A program made the position numbers and the translations under genes. From contig CAWDEY010000002.1 of the NCBI GenBank assembly GCA_963801505.1, positions 1 through 64,000 on the forward strand: 64,000 nt of DNA, in the 5' to 3' direction. The notes beneath the pieces are model-generated. The model did no database searches, was not told the DNA's origin, and was given only the letters and a program-made list of their open reading frames with translations. The stretch's first letter is position 1, and every line of letters starts with the position of its first letter. Shown piece after piece: positions 17,041 through 24,953 of the stretch. The stretch comes from JAOUFP01 sp963801505. GTDB taxonomy: Bacteria > Nitrospirota > Thermodesulfovibrionia > Thermodesulfovibrionales > UBA6898.

Positions 17041-17328
17041 ATGAAAAAAATCAGCGTGTTGGTTCTTTGTGTGCTTGTCATTTCTCTGGCAACACCAGTA
17101 TTTGCCATTACTGCCGCTGTATCGACCAACGCCGCTCCAGCTATTTTCACCCTTGATGTCTGCGGATCTTCAGGTCTTTCCCTGTCAGATAATGATGACA
17201 TGCCATCCATATGCGAGCGTCCCTGTAAAATTGTCCAGTTGGAATTTACAGGCTTCCACAATATGTCAAAACCAGTCTTTATACTCCTTTTAATACCCTC
17301 TCAGGAAGAACTTCCTCCTAAAGTCTAG
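17041..17328 (+). CDS. Small secreted protein of unknown function
   Basis: 95 residues. A clear signal peptide (MKKISVLVLCVLVISLATPVFA, cleavage after VFA) is followed by about 70 residues with three cysteines (DVCGSSG, SICERPCKIV) and a hydrophobic stretch near the end (KPVFILLLIP). It has no recognisable domain. It is the first gene before the split-Soret cytochrome on the same strand, with 251 bases between them, so a shared envelope role is possible but unproven. Reality as a gene rests on the signal peptide and the promoter. Confidence 0.55.
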   Translation: MKKISVLVLCVLVISLATPVFAITAAVSTNAAPAIFTLDVCGSSGLSLSDNDDMPSICERPCKIVQLEFTGFHNMSKPVFILLLIPSQEELPPKV

Positions 17329-17579
17329 CCTTCTGTTCCGAAGTCTCCAGGTCATAGTTTTTCAAGGAGTACACGCTGACTGCCTGTATGAGAAAAGCTT
17401 TTTCAGACTTTTCTCCCCTTTAAACTCGGCCCTGCTTCGGAAATTATTGCAAAATAGCTACGAAGCGGAGCCATCTTTTTTCCGGTAATCGCTTTTGGCG
17501 CAGGGAGTTCCGACAGGATTCCTGCTTTACTCACAGCAAGGTCCGGATTGGACCTATAAAATGAAGGAGGCAATATTTT

Positions 17580-18380
17580 ATGGAAAATGGCAAGTTCTTG
17601 GATGAAAAGATCTCAAGAAGAGGTTTGATCAAAGGCGCGGTTGGCGCTGCCGGTATGGTTGCCCTGGCATCGGGAGGGCTGGGGCTCTTCTCTAATGCCG
17701 AGGCAAAAGGAGGGCCCACTGAGAAGTGGCCGTGGCCATACGTCAAGCTTGACCCGGAAAAAACTGCGGAATTAGCTTACAACGAATGGTATCGGGTATT
17801 CTGCGGGGCTGCGGTCATCAACAGTGTGTTTAGTCAACTCAGCGAAAAAGTGGGCGGGCCTTACAAATCATTCCCAAGCGATGCTTTTGTTTTTCTCGAA
17901 GGAGGTATGGTCGGCTGGGGCACAATATGCGGCTCCAATGCAGGTGCCAACATTGTTGCAAACGTGATTATCGGGCCGCGGATAGCAGGGCCTGAATGTG
18001 AAAACGGGGCCGCAATCGGAGCAGACACCCTGCAATGGTATTCCGATACGGCACTGCCCACTTTTACCCCGAAGGAGCCTAGACAGAAGACAAAGATCAT
18101 CCAGACAACGAGCAATTCACCCCTCTGTCATGTCTCAGTCGGCAAATGGATGAAGGAATCCGGATATGCCCTCAGCAGTCCTGAGAGGAAGGACCGCTGT
18201 GCCCGTGTATCAGCGAGCGTTGCCTACAACCTTGTTAAGGACCTGAATGCCTGGAAAGACGGTACATATAAACAGAAGTCCAGCTGGAAACCGGCAAGCA
18301 ACTTCGGTATTACAGCGCAGCAGAACTGCGCTGAGTGCCATGGGTCGGATATTCCGACTCCACCTTTGGCAAAAAAGTAA
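17580..18380 (+). CDS. Split-Soret-type cytochrome c (Tat-exported, C_GCAxxG_C_C-like)
   Basis: 266 residues. A twin-arginine signal (SRRGLIKGAVGAAGMVALAS) is followed by a domain with FCGAAVINSVFSQLSEKVGG and GGMVGWGTICGSNAGANIVA, the cysteine pattern of split-Soret cytochromes and related redox proteins. One haem-binding CxxCH (NCAECHGSD) sits close to the C-terminus; other cysteines are in GPECENG, PLCHVS and DRCARVS. The related Desulfovibrio protein binds two haems per monomer with shared ligands, whereas only one CxxCH is visible here. Periplasmic electron-transfer role inferred. AAGGAGG lies ten bases before the ATG. A 251-base spacer upstream holds small hairpins (GGTCC-GGATT-GGACC at 17540-17554). 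Confidence 0.8.
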   Translation: MENGKFLDEKISRRGLIKGAVGAAGMVALASGGLGLFSNAEAKGGPTEKWPWPYVKLDPEKTAELAYNEWYRVFCGAAVINSVFSQLSEKVGGPYKSFPSDAFVFLEGGMVGWGTICGSNAGANIVANVIIGPRIAGPECENGAAIGADTLQWYSDTALPTFTPKEPRQKTKIIQTTSNSPLCHVSVGKWMKESGYALSSPERKDRCARVSASVAYNLVKDLNAWKDGTYKQKSSWKPASNFGITAQQNCAECHGSDIPTPPLAKK

Positions 18381-18395
18381 TTTCTCAACGTGCTG

Positions 18396-18434
18396 CACCA
18401 CAGGGGCAGACAGCTAAGTTCTGCCCCTGTGGTG
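18396..18434 (+). terminator. Strong hairpin terminator after the cytochrome gene
   Basis: CACCACAGGGGCAGA (18396-18410) and TCTGCCCCTGTGGTG (18420-18434) form a perfect 15-bp stem with a nine-base loop, 15 bases after the stop codon. The downstream tract is ATAAAAGG, not a T-run, so termination may be inefficient or Rho-assisted. Confidence 0.65.
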
Positions 18435-18473
18435 ATAAAAGGCGCATTGCCTATTGTGCATTAAAATTCGAAG

Positions 18474-18593
18474 ATTGAAGACTCCCTCCGGCAAGACCGC
18501 AGGGAATCTCAATGCAAGGAATGTTTTTTCATTATATTCGCTCGCTAACCCCGTGGCAAGACCACGGGGAATATCGCTCGCTATCCATTTAAA
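18474..18593. repeat. Dispersed repeat family 3, copy 1
   Basis: A 120-bp non-coding segment beginning ATTGAAGACTCCCTCCGGCA and ending TCGCTCGCTATCCATTTAAA. It is almost identical to 43083-43224 over its whole length, except that the second copy has about 22 extra bases in its CCGTGGCA...GACCACGGGG hairpin. Internal inverted repeats (CCCCGTGG with CCACGGGG) suggest a structured or mobile non-coding unit. Confidence 0.8.
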
Positions 18594-18618
18594 AAAACAT
18601 TGCCATCTTGCCTACTCC

Positions 18619-18632
18619 CCTACCCACGTAGG
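18619..18632. promoter_or_regulatory. 14-bp palindrome, second candidate operator
   Basis: CCTACCCACGTAGG has half-sites CCTAC/GTAGG with spacer CCAC, the same layout as the palindrome at 231-246 (spacer CCAG). It lies about 200 bases upstream of the lipoprotein gene at 18831, directly after a family 3 repeat. The shared motif suggests a common regulator. Confidence 0.4.
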
Positions 18633-18830
18633 ATTTACAACTATTCTTTTTCAAAAGTAGAATACGTGTGAGAGAAAACAAAACAAGGGATTTGCTGGGA
18701 CGTTCTTTCAGAGACCATTTTGTGTATCCGAAGTTACTCCTTGAAGCAAAGAGTGCCTGAGTCGGTTCGATTTGCCGCAACCTTTTCAAAAGAGAAATAA
18801 ATAGCTTGAGGATAAGGACCAAGTACTGTT

Positions 18831-19121
18831 ATGAGAATGTTATTGTCGGTTGTATTTTTATTTTTTGCGCTTACGTCGTGCGGTTATCAGGAAGGGATAG
18901 TCAAAAAATCAGACAGGGGCTTCCTATGGTTCACGGGGAGGACCGATGATGCGACGGTTAAAATAGATGAAGCCGAACCGTTTTCCCTGAAGGAAGGCAA
19001 TGTAGTTTATCAAATTACTCCTGGACAACATACGATAAAGGTTTTTCGTAACGGTCGGATAGTAATCGACAGGGTCTTATTTATAGACAGTCAATTTACC
19101 AAAGAGGTAGAACTTCCATGA
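18831..19121 (+). CDS. Small lipoprotein
   Basis: 96 residues. The N-terminus MRMLLSVVFLFFALTSCGYQ is a lipoprotein signal with lipobox LTSC. The mature part is beta-rich (GFLWFTGRTDDATVKIDEAE, then HTIKVFRNGRIVIDRVLFID), resembling PEGA-type domains with the pattern 'G.h.i.v..nG..v'. Predicted to be anchored in a membrane; function unknown. It precedes mqnE on the same strand by 62 bases, without obvious functional connection. Confidence 0.6.
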   Translation: MRMLLSVVFLFFALTSCGYQEGIVKKSDRGFLWFTGRTDDATVKIDEAEPFSLKEGNVVYQITPGQHTIKVFRNGRIVIDRVLFIDSQFTKEVELP

Positions 19122-19183
19122 GGTGCCTAAAAGCCGCTGCCTTCTTGTTTTGTCTTTATTTGCCTTTTGATCTATAATTATTC

Positions 19184-20263
19184 ATGCTGGCTAAAATCCG
19201 CGATAAAGTACTCTCAGGGAAACGGCTCACTGAAGCCGACTCCTTAGAGCTCTTTAAAAGCGATGACATTTTTATGCTCGCGGCCCTCGCATCGCATGTA
19301 GCTGAAAAGAAGAACGGGCGAAAGGCCTACTTTGTCAGAAACCGCCATGTCAATCCAACCAATATCTGCGTCAACCGCTGCAGGTTCTGTGCATTCAGCA
19401 GGTCAAAAGGGCAGGAAGGCGCGTACGAGATGACGGTCTCGGAGATTTTAAAAAAACTCCGGAGTGAAAAGCCAAAACTGAAGGTGCCCTACAGCGAACT
19501 CCATATCGTCGGGGGCCTGCACCCTGACTGGCCCTTCATCTATTACCTGGAACTGGTCTCTGCAATAAAAGAGGAATTTCCGAAACTCCATATAAAGGCC
19601 TTCACCGCTGTTGAGATCGACTATTTCTCAAAGATCAGCGGCCTAAGCCTTGAAGAAACACTCAAGTCCCTGAAACTCTGCGGCCTCGGATCTATGCCGG
19701 GAGGAGGCGCTGAGATATTCGCGTCCGGGATCAGGAACAGACTTTGCCCTGAAAAGATATCAGGTGAGAGGTGGCTTGAGGTAATGGCAGTTGCCCACAA
19801 GGTAGGGCTCAGGACAAATGCAACAATGCTCTACGGCCATATAGAGTCATATAAAGACCGCGTAGACCACCTCATGAAACTCAGGAAGCTCCAGGACAAA
19901 ACAGGCGGCTTCCAGGCGTTCATACCCCTTGCCTATCATCCGAAGAATACAGAGATACAAGGCAACTACACCTCGGGCCTCGATGACCTCAAGACAATAG
20001 CTATCAGCCGTCTTTATCTGGATAATTTCGATCATATCAAGGCCTACTGGGTGATGCTCGGAGAGAAGATCTCCCAGCTTGCGCTTAAGTTCGGGGCTGA
20101 CGACATCGACGGTACGATTATTGAGGAGAAGATCACACATTCCGCAGGCGGGTTGACAGGCGGGCAGCTGACGGCTGAACAATTGAGCGATATGATAAAG
20201 AAGGCAGGCAGGATCCCGATAGAAAGGGATTCTTTCTACAGGAAAATAAGAAGGGCGGAATGA
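19184..20263 (+). CDS. mqnE: Aminofutalosine synthase, radical SAM
   Basis: 359 residues. MqnE joins 3-(1-carboxyvinyloxy)benzoate with SAM to form aminofutalosine in the futalosine route to menaquinone. The radical SAM Cys motif NICVNRCRFCAFSR is at about residues 60-75, followed by the family signatures ELHIVGGLHPDWPFIYYLEL, MPGGGAEIFASGIRNRLCPE and FQAFIPLAYHPKNTE. Its full length matches the family. The gene overlaps mqnC by four bases (ATGA), and the two are homologous, as is usual. This predicts menaquinone-based respiration. Start ATG 19184. Confidence 0.92.
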   Translation: MLAKIRDKVLSGKRLTEADSLELFKSDDIFMLAALASHVAEKKNGRKAYFVRNRHVNPTNICVNRCRFCAFSRSKGQEGAYEMTVSEILKKLRSEKPKLKVPYSELHIVGGLHPDWPFIYYLELVSAIKEEFPKLHIKAFTAVEIDYFSKISGLSLEETLKSLKLCGLGSMPGGGAEIFASGIRNRLCPEKISGERWLEVMAVAHKVGLRTNATMLYGHIESYKDRVDHLMKLRKLQDKTGGFQAFIPLAYHPKNTEIQGNYTSGLDDLKTIAISRLYLDNFDHIKAYWVMLGEKISQLALKFGADDIDGTIIEEKITHSAGGLTGGQLTAEQLSDMIKKAGRIPIERDSFYRKIRRAE

Positions 20264-21417
20264 CAAAGAATAAACAGAAAAAAAATACTGCTGAAAAACG
20301 AAAGCAGCCATGCGTCTCTAAATCAGACAGGATAACGAAGAAAGAGGCCCTGGCCATGCTCAAGGGCGCTGACCTGCTGGATCTCGGCCTGACAGCCGAC
20401 AGCATGAGAAAGCGTCTTCACCCCAACAAGACCGTCACATTCGTTGTTGACCGGAACATCAACTATACGAATGTCTGCATCAACAAATGCACCTTCTGCG
20501 CCTTCTGGAGGGATGAAGACGATTCTGACGCCTATATCCTTGACAGAGATGTCCTCTTTGAAAAGATAGAGGAGACCCTGGACCTGGGAGGCACACAGAT
20601 ACTGATACAGGGGGGACTGCATCCTGATCTGGATATCGACTGTTACATCGACCTCCTGAGGTCCATAAAGGAGAGGTTCGAGATAAACATCCATGGCTTT
20701 TCTCCTCCCGAGATATGCTATATCGCTGATTCCTCAGACCTGACGATTCAGGAGACCTTGCGTATTCTGAGAGAGGCAGGTCTTGATTCAGTCCCTGGCG
20801 GGGGCGCGGAGATACTCTCTGACAGGGTCAGGGAGGTCCTGAGTCCGAGAAAGATAAAATCCTCCCGCTGGCTGAAAGTAATGGAGACAGCGCACAGGCT
20901 CGGCATGAGGACAACTGCCACAATGATGTTCGGGAGCATCGAGAGCCCTGAAGATATCATCACTCATCTGGATGCAATCAGGGAGCTCCAGGACAGGACA
21001 GGCGGGTTCACGGCCTTTATCCCATGGTCGTTCCAGCCGGGCAATACGGAATGGTAAATAGCTCTGGAAGCGGGGATTAGCAGCAAACCGACAAAAGCTA
21101 ACCAGGACCCAGACCCCAGCCCCTCAGATCAGGCTACCGCTGTTGAGTATCTGAAGGTTCTGGCATTGTCGCGGATATACCTTGATAACATCGACAATAT
21201 ACAGGCCTCATGGGTCACGCAGGGTCTTAAGCTCGCGCAGGTGGCCCTAAGGTTCGGGGCTAATGACTTCGGTTCAACCATGATAGAGGAAAACGTTGTG
21301 GCCTCCACAGGGGTCAGCTTTAAAACCTCAAAGCACGAGATCATAAATGCTATCAGGTCGGCTGGTTTTATTCCTGCACAGAGAGATACTTACTATAATA
21401 TTATTAAAAAATATTGA
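20260..21417 (+). pseudogene. mqnC: Cyclic dehypoxanthinyl futalosine synthase, interrupted by in-frame stop
   Basis: MqnC carries the next radical SAM step of the futalosine pathway. The motif VCINKCTFCAFWR, ILIQGGLHPDLDIDCYIDLL and VPGGGAEILSDRVREVLSP identify it. After FIPWSFQPGNTEW an in-frame TAA (21055-21057) occurs; the same frame then continues through about 20 unusual residues (SSKPTKANQDPDPSPSDQ) and resumes conserved sequence (LSRIYLDNIDNIQASWVTQG) to a normal C-terminus at 21417. The extra residues come from a CCAGACCCCAGCCCC-type low-complexity tract absent from normal MqnC. Either the gene is dead, the stop is a sequence error, or the two pieces associate. mqnE upstream is intact. 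Confidence 0.85.
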
Positions 21418-21426
21418 GGAGGGGTC

Positions 21427-22375
21427 ATGACAGACACCGATAATATATACGATGTAATAATAGTTGGCGGAGGGCCTGCAGGATTGATCTGCTGCGCAAT
21501 ATGCTTCGAGGGCGAAACTCAAGACGATAGTGCTTGACAAGTCTGCTACAGCAGGGGCCCTGGCCTACACAAGCCACATAGAAAATTACCCCGGAGTTTT
21601 AGGCCCCATATCAGGGAAAGAACTCCTCGACATATTCAGGAAGCAGGCACTGAACTTTGGCGCTGAGCATGTTATCGCGCAGGTCATAGGTGTAAGAATT
21701 GAATCCGAGGTCAAGGAAGTCTTTACAATGGACACCTCCTATAAAGGTAAAAGCATCATCATCGCAACCGGCGCGATGGGCAGAAAGCCGACTATAAAAG
21801 GCGAAGCGGAATTTCTTGGCAGGGGCGTCAGCTATTGCGCTGTCTGCGATGCAGCTTTTTATAAAGGCAGAGATGTCTGTGTCATCGGCAATTCAGAGGA
21901 AGCAGTAAAGGAAGCAGGATATCTGACCAAGTTCGCTGAAACAGTTTATCTTATATCACCGACAAAAGAGCTGAAGGTCGAACATCACCCTGCACTGGAG
22001 GCACCAAACCTCAAGGTCTTAACCGGCATGACAGTGTCTGCTATAGAAGGGTCTGAGACTGTAGAGAAGATAAAGATTGCCGACCAGGAGAAAAAGGAGA
22101 CGGAACTCCAGCTCTCAGGGGTATTCGTATATATGCATGGCAGCAAGCCGATCGTGGATTTTCTTTTGGGAACAATGTCACTCACAGAAGAAGAATGCCT
22201 CGATTCCAACCGTATGATGGAGACCCCGACGCCGGGGGTCTTTGCAGCAGGCGACGTCACCTGCACAGAGGTCAGGCAGGTGGTGACTGCAGTTGCCAAC
22301 GGCGCTGTCGCTGCCCTTTCCGCTGAAAAATATCTGCACCACCGGAGCAGACACAAATACGACTGGGGGAAGTAG
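21427..22375 (+). pseudogene. trxB: Thioredoxin reductase-like flavoprotein with one-base insertion
   Basis: ATG 21427 follows GAGGAGGGG and starts MTDTDNIYDVIIVGGGPAGL, the FAD-binding motif. An extra A near 21486 then shifts the frame; removing it gives QYASRAKLKTIVLDKSATAG and the rest of a normal TrxB of about 315 residues. The redox-active CAVC is in GRGVSYCAVCDAAFYKG, the NADPH site around DVCVIGNSEEAVKEAG, and the C-terminal FAD motif is GVFAAGDVTCTEVRQVVTA. TrxB reduces thioredoxin with NADPH. The frameshift is single and the rest is intact, so a sequencing error is a real alternative to a pseudogene. Confidence 0.8.
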
Positions 22376-22695
22376 GACTGGCTAAGGGCTACCTCCAGAG
22401 ATAGACCAACCCTGCTGCCCCCCTTATCATGGGGAATAGAAAACAGACGCTCTCGTAGCTCCTCCCCTGACAAGGGGAGGTTAGGAGGGATTGGCAGGCA
22501 GGGAGGACTTATGATTTTTCCTCGCTTTACGAAGCCTTCCCGACCTTCCGCAGTTCCGCGCTTGCATCCACTCTTTGGGCCTTGAAAATATGGGACAAAC
22601 GGTTTATTATGGGGAGCATGCTTCATAGACCTCTTCCGGCAGGGAGGAAAACTAACATACTCGGAGAGAATACCAAAAATTAAATAGGGGGAAAC
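22376..22695. repeat. Spacer with partial family 2 repeat
   Basis: This 320-base non-coding spacer contains CTCCCCTGACAAGGGGAGGT and TAGGAGGGATTGG (about 22459-22493), the right half of the family 2 repeat seen at 46885 and 59538. The rest holds no recognisable gene. The RBS of the next gene (AGGGGGAA) lies at its end. Confidence 0.5.
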
Positions 22696-23127
22696 ATGTT
22701 TACATGGAAAGACGAACTGGTTGTAGGTCTTCAGGAGATAGACGATGAGCATAAAGAGCTTTTTTCCCTTTTTCAGTCACTCTCGTCGGATATAAGTGAA
22801 GACAAAGACATTAAGATAGTAGAAAGCGCTGTTGCCTACCTTGACGAGTACACGCAAGGACATTTCGAAAAGGAAGAGCGCTACATGAAAGACTTTAAGT
22901 ATCCTGACAGGCAGGAACTGGAGCACAAAAAAGAGCACAAAAAATTCATAAAGGATTTCTCAAGACTCAAAACACATTTGAGAAAGAAAGGCGATACCTC
23001 CCTGTGGTCAATGAAATTGGAAGAGTTCGTCCGTGACTGGTTCGTCAGCCACATCCAGGAGACTGACAAAAAACTAGCTGAATTTCTTTACAAGCAACTG
23101 AAAGAGACATCAAAGAAAATAAAATAG
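22696..23127 (+). CDS. Bacteriohemerythrin
   Basis: 143 residues of a single hemerythrin four-helix bundle. Ligand residues are visible in order: W4-x-DEL, IDDEHKELF (His and Glu/Asp), HFEKEERYM, HKKEHKKFIKDF and HIQETDKKLAEF, matching the H...HxxxE...HxxxH...HxxxxD pattern of the di-iron site. It binds O2 reversibly, and in microaerophiles and anaerobes is thought to deliver or scavenge oxygen. AGGGGGAAAC precedes the ATG. Monocistronic. Confidence 0.92.
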   Translation: MFTWKDELVVGLQEIDDEHKELFSLFQSLSSDISEDKDIKIVESAVAYLDEYTQGHFEKEERYMKDFKYPDRQELEHKKEHKKFIKDFSRLKTHLRKKGDTSLWSMKLEEFVRDWFVSHIQETDKKLAEFLYKQLKETSKKIK

Positions 23128-23194
23128 TCTGAATTGACGATCAAAGCTGCCTGACAATTTGACAGTATTTCCGGTTTTATGTTTTAATAATTTC

Positions 23195-23228
23195 GCTTTT
23201 AAAAATAGCCCGGCGAGGCTAAAAAGGC
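23195..23228 (+). promoter_or_regulatory. PyrR-binding RNA hairpin in the pyr leader
   Basis: The RNA would fold as a lower stem GCTTTT/AAAGGC (six pairs), an asymmetric A-rich internal loop, an upper stem AGCC/GGCT and the hexaloop CGGCGA (23211-23216). This fits the PyrR binding-loop consensus, whose terminal loop is CNGNGA followed by GGYU. The pyrR gene begins about 280 bases downstream, so PyrR-UMP probably binds here to control the pyr operon. A family 1 repeat (23336-23497) lies between this hairpin and pyrR, where antiterminator and terminator would be expected. Confidence 0.7.
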
Positions 23229-23335
23229 AAAGGAGTCAGCGTGAGCTGCATTCAAAACATCAAATCTCAACCAAACCTTCAAAACGCTGCAATTGCGTCC
23301 GCGCCAGACTATTTTCCCAACTCCGGAGTCATAAA

Positions 23336-23497
23336 ACTAAAAACGACAGTTCATTCACCACAGAGACACGGAGACTCTGAGAAAACAAAGGGTTGTAGAA
23401 TAATTTTGTTTCGCCATCAAGGAGAAGGAATCATTCAGGCTTTTTCTCTTACTTCTCAACTCTGTGCCTCAGTGTCTCTGCGGTTAACTGCTTTTTC
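23336..23497. repeat. Inverted-repeat element, family 1, subfamily b
   Basis: Begins ACTAAAAACGACAGTTCATT, then CACCACAGAGACACGGAGAC, and ends CCTCAGTGTCTCTGCGGTTA, ACTGCTTTTT. The interior (GTAGAATAATTTTGTTTCGC...AGGAATCATTCAGGCTTTTT) is shared with the reversed copy at 49261-49419, defining subfamily b. It ends 11 bases before the pyrR ATG and may contribute to the pyrR leader structure. Confidence 0.8.
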
Positions 23498-23508
23498 AAG
23501 GATAAATC

Positions 23509-24033
23509 ATGCCTAAAGAACTGCTCGATAAAACTGACATTGATCGCGCCATCACACGGATGGCCCATGAGATAATCGAAAAAAACAAGGGGATTACCTC
23601 CCTCTGCCTCGTAGGCATACAGCGCGGCGGGGTGCATATAGCCAAAAGGCTGAGCAGCGTGCTTGAAACAATCGAAGGCAAAGATGTCCCGGTCGGCACG
23701 CTTGATATCACCCTTTACCGGGACGACATCAATGTCAGAAAAGAACAGCCTGTTGTCAGAAGGACCGAGGTCAATTGCGACATTGACAATAAAAAAGTGG
23801 TGCTGGTGGATGATGTCCTCTTTACCGGAAGGTCGATCAGGGCCGCGATGGACGCGATTATGGACCTGGGAAGGCCCTCTGCAGTGCAGCTTGCAGTGCT
23901 TGTTGACAGAGGCCACCGTGAACTGCCGATAAAGGCGGATTTTGTGGGAAAGAACATCCCGACCTCCAAAGATGAGAATGTAAAGGTCCAGCTCGAAGAA
24001 GAGGGAGTAGAAGACAGGGTGGTGCTCGAATGA
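23509..24033 (+). CDS. pyrR: Bifunctional pyr operon regulator / uracil phosphoribosyltransferase
   Basis: 174 residues, the usual PyrR size. The PRPP-binding motif is VVLVDDVLFTGRSIRAAMDA (about 97-116), preceded by LVGIQRGGVHIAKRL and DITLYRDD. PyrR binds pyr leader RNA when UMP is plentiful and also makes UMP from uracil and PRPP. AAGGATAAATC precedes ATG 23509. The gene leads an overlapping operon (ATGA with pyrB), and a matching RNA binding hairpin lies upstream at 23195-23228. Confidence 0.93.
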   Translation: MPKELLDKTDIDRAITRMAHEIIEKNKGITSLCLVGIQRGGVHIAKRLSSVLETIEGKDVPVGTLDITLYRDDINVRKEQPVVRRTEVNCDIDNKKVVLVDDVLFTGRSIRAAMDAIMDLGRPSAVQLAVLVDRGHRELPIKADFVGKNIPTSKDENVKVQLEEEGVEDRVVLE

Positions 24034-24953
24034 GCCTCAGGTCCAAAGACCTTCTGGGCATAAAGGAGCTTGAAAACGAAGACATCGAACTCATCCTGGA
24101 GACCGCTTCAGGGTTCCGGGATGTTCTGGGAAGGGACATAAAGAAGGTCCCTGCCCTGCGGGGCAAGACAGCAGTGAACCTTTTTTATGAGCCTTCAACA
24201 CGGACCAGGACATCCTTTGAGCTTGCTGCCAAAAGGCTGAGCACAGACGTTATAAACATCTCCACCTCGACAAGCAGCGTTGTAAAGGGAGAGACCCTCC
24301 AGGATACTGCCAGAACTGTGCAGGCCCTTGGAGCAGACTTTATCATCCTGCGGCATTCCTGTTCAGGAGCAGCACACTTCCTTGCAAAAAACCTGGAGGC
24401 CTCTGTCATAAACGCAGGCGACGGGACAAACGAACACCCTACCCAGGCCTTGCTCGACCTCTTCACCATAAAGGAAAAAAAGGGCACGATCAAGGGACTG
24501 GAGGTAGCGATTATCGGAGATATACTGCATAGCAGGGTGGCAAAATCAAACATCTACGGCCTTAAGAAAATGGGCGCCAATATAAGACTTATCGGCCCGC
24601 CGACACTGGTGCCTTCTTATATAAAAGAACTCGGGGTCAGCATATTCTCTGACATGAAAACCGGTCTCAAAGGCGCTGATGTGGTCATGATGCTGAGGAT
24701 ACAGATGGAAAGACAGGGAAAGGGGTTTTTCCCCTCGACAATCGAATATTTCAGAAACTGGGGAATGACCTCCGAACATCTTGCGCATACAGAAAAAGAC
24801 GCGATCGTCATGCACCCGGGACCAATGAACAGAGGGGTGGAGATCTCCTCAGACGTGGCTGACGGCCCAAGATCAGTTATCACGGAGCAGGTGACAAACG
24901 GTCTTGCGGTGAGGATGGCTGTGCTGTATCTACTTTCAGGGGTAAGGGCATGA
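24030..24953 (+). CDS. pyrB: Aspartate carbamoyltransferase catalytic subunit
   Basis: 307 residues. It condenses carbamoyl phosphate with aspartate, the committed step of pyrimidine synthesis. Carbamoyl phosphate loop PSTRTRTSFELAAKRLS, the HPTQALLDLFTI motif, and the aspartate-side loop MLRIQMERQGKGF followed by MHPGPMNRGVEI are all present. It overlaps pyrR at its start and pyrC at its end by four bases each. No pyrI regulatory subunit is seen, consistent with a PyrR-controlled, non-allosteric type associated with dihydroorotase. Confidence 0.95.
   Translation: MSLRSKDLLGIKELENEDIELILETASGFRDVLGRDIKKVPALRGKTAVNLFYEPSTRTRTSFELAAKRLSTDVINISTSTSSVVKGETLQDTARTVQALGADFIILRHSCSGAAHFLAKNLEASVINAGDGTNEHPTQALLDLFTIKEKKGTIKGLEVAIIGDILHSRVAKSNIYGLKKMGANIRLIGPPTLVPSYIKELGVSIFSDMKTGLKGADVVMMLRIQMERQGKGFFPSTIEYFRNWGMTSEHLAHTEKDAIVMHPGPMNRGVEISSDVADGPRSVITEQVTNGLAVRMAVLYLLSGVRA

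Noticed and set aside
17430..17560. Possible c-di-GMP or other riboswitch upstream of the split-Soret cytochrome
   Set aside because: GCAAAA...AGCTACG resembles parts of GEMM motifs, but the conserved core and tetraloop/receptor arrangement could not be found; only simple hairpins remain.
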